This document shows, one piece after another, positions 7,075 to 8,371 of a DNA stretch of 8,371 nucleotides; the stretch's first letter is position 1, and each line of letters opens with the position of its first letter. The DNA is taken from assembly GCA_003484265.1 (NCBI GenBank), contig DNDO01000232.1:22064-30434 (forward strand), read 5' to 3'. The DNA is from Anaerolineae bacterium. Its GTDB lineage: Bacteria; Chloroflexota; Anaerolineae; Anaerolineales; Villigracilaceae. The translations under genes and the position numbers were made by a program. The notes beneath the pieces are model-generated. The model saw nothing but the letters and a program-made list of their open reading frames with translations. It had not been told where the DNA came from and did not search any database.

Positions 7075-8147
7075 GCAAGTCTAAAATGTTGCAAAAACGT
7101 ACGCACAATCGGGTTCCAGGAATAATCATCCTTCAAACAGCGTTCGCGCGCTGCATGTGCGATCTGCTTGCGTTCCGCGTCACGCTCCGGGGCGAGCCAG
7201 TAATCTAGTTTCTCCCGCAATTCATCTACACCTTCAAAAAAGACGGCATCTTTATCTTCTTCAAAGAATCGAAGGTGTTCTTCTGTACGCTGTGCCAGCA
7301 TCATCGCACCGCCGCATGCCGCAATCTGGAATGTGCGGCTGTTATGTTGGTCACCAATCCGCATTTCACGATCATTCCCATGCTGATCCCAGCCGACCCA
7401 GTGCAGGGCGATCTTACTGGCGGCATAGATCACTGGAATCTCCTGCTCATATACTTCCCTGTTCTGCCAGTATTGTTTTAATAAGGAACTTGCCGGCAGC
7501 TTACCCCATTGCGAACCCCATAAGCGAAGTTGATAAGGAAACGCGCTGGAAACCAATTGTTCCATTTCCAATTTACGGTGCGACTCCATGGTCCCGATGA
7601 AACTCACATCCGCGCCATATCTTTGCAATGCCTTCCTTTCCAATTGAATTGGACGATGGACGGATGGTTCATATCCAAATCTGACAACTTTAACATCCAT
7701 AGCCCCGGCCGATTTGAACTGCGGCTCCTGCCAAAGCCTGGTGGTCGCCACCAGATCGAAACCTGCGATAACTTTGGAAAACCGACTATCGCGGGTATCC
7801 TTCCATTTCACATCGTGATAAAAACACATTACAGGAACCTTCTTCGCGCGAATTTTTTCCAGCGTGCGCGGCAGGCACAAATGCGCATTTGTGATGTACA
7901 CCAAATCAGGTTTAAATGTATCCACCAATGCAAGTAATTGGCGGTTCCATTCCGCCTCGATCAGGGGTGTCAACAGCCGACGCGTAATGCGTCCGCGCTT
8001 GCTGTCCCAGGCTGGGAAGAGCCCAGTTTCATTCAAAAATCGAATGATCGCACCGCAGCGTTCAAAGGCGCGTGCAATATACATGCTGTTCGCACCGGGC
8101 CAATGCTGACCTGTGAATAGAACACGGACTCCTGTCGAACGATCCAT
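7071..8147 (-). CDS. CgeB-like glycosyltransferase (Glyco_trans_1_2 type C-terminal domain)
   Basis: This 358-residue cytoplasmic protein has no signal peptide. The N-terminal Rossmann-like half starts 'VRVLFTGQHWPGANSMYIAR' (residues 7-26) and carries 'KPDLVYITNAH' (79-89) and 'PVMCFYHDVKW' (105-115). The C-terminal half has 'VSFIGTMESHRKLEM' (181-195) and, from residue 268, 'HNSRTFQIAACGGAMMLAQ', followed by 'FFEEDKDAVFFEGVDELREKL'. That block is the signature of the CgeB/Glyco_trans_1_2 group, a GT-B fold related to GT4. Donor and acceptor sugars cannot be read from sequence. I chose the ATG at 8147, two bases after the methyltransferase stop, because the homologous core begins about seven residues later. 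The longer frame from 8282 would add 45 basic, unconserved residues lying over the upstream gene. A GAAAGG at 8160-8165 is a possible but distant ribosome site (12 bases). The gene is G+C-rich at its start (about 55-58% at 7921-8100, hand count). Confidence 0.85.
   Translation of the reverse strand: MDRSTGVRVLFTGQHWPGANSMYIARAFERCGAIIRFLNETGLFPAWDSKRGRITRRLLTPLIEAEWNRQLLALVDTFKPDLVYITNAHLCLPRTLEKIRAKKVPVMCFYHDVKWKDTRDSRFSKVIAGFDLVATTRLWQEPQFKSAGAMDVKVVRFGYEPSVHRPIQLERKALQRYGADVSFIGTMESHRKLEMEQLVSSAFPYQLRLWGSQWGKLPASSLLKQYWQNREVYEQEIPVIYAASKIALHWVGWDQHGNDREMRIGDQHNSRTFQIAACGGAMMLAQRTEEHLRFFEEDKDAVFFEGVDELREKLDYWLAPERDAERKQIAHAARERCLKDDYSWNPIVRTFLQHFRLA
7876..7893. repeat. 18-bp perfect palindrome inside the CgeB-like gene
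   Basis: The 18 bases CACAAATGCGCATTTGTG equal their own reverse complement, with no spacer. They encode the TNAHL stretch of the glycosyltransferase. The symmetry does not extend beyond these bases (G on one side, A on the other). It could be chance, an operator-like protein site, or a short hairpin in the mRNA. It does not look like a terminator, because there is no T-run and it lies mid-gene. Confidence 0.6.
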
Positions 8148-8149
8148 CT

Positions 8150-8371
8150 CTATACTGCGCCTTTCAACACGCTCGCAACAAAGACCCGCGTATAAACGCC
8201 GTAGTTTTCGCCGCCGCTTTCTATCAGATCGTACAACCGTAAGCCGCCCCGTAACATGCGCCACAACAAGGTACGCATCCAACTCTTCATCCCATGCGGA
8301 TACGGTCCGCTCTCACGGCACTGGTAGCTGGTGTATCCTGCCAGTGATAATACGCGTTCCAAGCCGCGCGG
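8150..8371 (-). CDS. C-terminal fragment of a probable SAM-dependent methyltransferase (5' end outside window)
   Basis: The reading frame is open to the right edge, so the gene begins outside the window. The last 73 residues and a TAG stop are visible. The pattern 'LERVLSLAGY', then 'ESGPYPHGMKSWMR', then 'YDLIESGGENYGVYTRVFVA' resembles the tail of class I (Methyltransf_23-like) methyltransferases. In those, a 'L..AGF' helix-strand is followed by a basic amphipathic helix and an 'ETG....T.N..AVARK' final strand. The SAM-binding glycine loop would lie in the missing part, so the activity cannot be confirmed. Its TAG stop lies two bases before the ATG of the next gene, so it belongs to the same operon. 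A methyltransferase here could methylate a sugar or cap a chain, which is inference. The tail of a glycosyltransferase is the main alternative. Confidence 0.6.
   Translation of the reverse strand, partial: PRGLERVLSLAGYTSYQCRESGPYPHGMKSWMRTLLWRMLRGGLRLYDLIESGGENYGVYTRVFVASVLKGAV

Larger units (their letters stand above)
1..8371 (-). other. Single polysaccharide biosynthesis operon spanning the window
   Basis: All eight genes point the same way. Successive junctions are a 2-base gap, a 52-base gap, a 13-base gap, a 1-base overlap, a 1-base gap, an 8-base gap and a 5-base gap. No junction can hold a promoter plus terminator, and I found no hairpin with a T-run between genes. One polycistronic transcript entering from the right edge is therefore likely. 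The gene set (four glycosyltransferases, flippase, probable polymerase, acyltransferase, methyltransferase) is a Wzx/Wzy-dependent assembly set. Four glycosyltransferases plus an unseen initiating enzyme would fit a repeat unit of about five sugars if each adds one residue, which is inference. Confidence 0.85.

Noticed and set aside
7157..7600. 147-codon plus-strand frame antisense to the CgeB-like gene
   Set aside because: Low-complexity shadow composition (many Arg, Pro, His) opposite a conserved domain.
8148..8282. 45-residue N-terminal extension of the CgeB-like protein
   Set aside because: It overlaps the methyltransferase gene, is arginine-rich and unlike the family. The ATG at 8147 is directly after the upstream stop.

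Overview
The window is an uninterrupted stretch of a surface- or exopolysaccharide biosynthesis cluster. All eight protein genes lie on the minus strand, so transcription runs from base 8371 toward base 1. They are packed with junctions ranging from a 1-base overlap to a 52-base gap, and I see no internal promoter, terminator, tRNA, rRNA, insertion sequence or CRISPR array. Both ends cut through genes, so the operon continues on either side.

Order in the direction of transcription: (1) the C-terminal 73 residues of a probable SAM-dependent methyltransferase (8371-8150); (2) a CgeB-like glycosyltransferase (8147-7071); (3) a GT4-type glycosyltransferase of the 'SHPVQYH' type with a TTG start (7018-5846); (4) a Wzx-type flippase of the MOP superfamily (5832-4312); (5) a polytopic membrane protein that best fits a Wzy-type polymerase (4312-2786); (6) and (7) two more GT4-type glycosyltransferases (2784-1621 and 1612-404); (8) the N-terminal 132 residues of a left-handed beta-helix (hexapeptide-repeat) acyltransferase, probably with a TTG start (398 to the left edge).

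Taken together this is the core of a Wzx/Wzy-dependent pathway. Cytoplasmic glycosyltransferases build a lipid-linked oligosaccharide. The acyltransferase and methyltransferase may decorate it. Wzx flips it across the membrane and the polymerase joins the repeats. The initiating phosphoglycosyltransferase, the chain-length regulator, the exporter and the sugar-nucleotide synthesis genes are not in the window and would be expected in flanking DNA.

Organism: a bacterium, with roughly 40-60% G+C depending on the stretch (hand counts), Shine-Dalgarno-like sites and at least two probable TTG starts. The style of the proteins reminds me of Chloroflexota (Anaerolineae) from environmental samples, but that is a weak impression and not shown by the sequence. 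I found no clear evidence of a wholly new system. The most unusual details are a 19-codon ORF that bridges genes 2 and 3 with 4-base overlaps at both ends, an abrupt composition change inside gene 3, and an 18-bp perfect palindrome inside gene 2.
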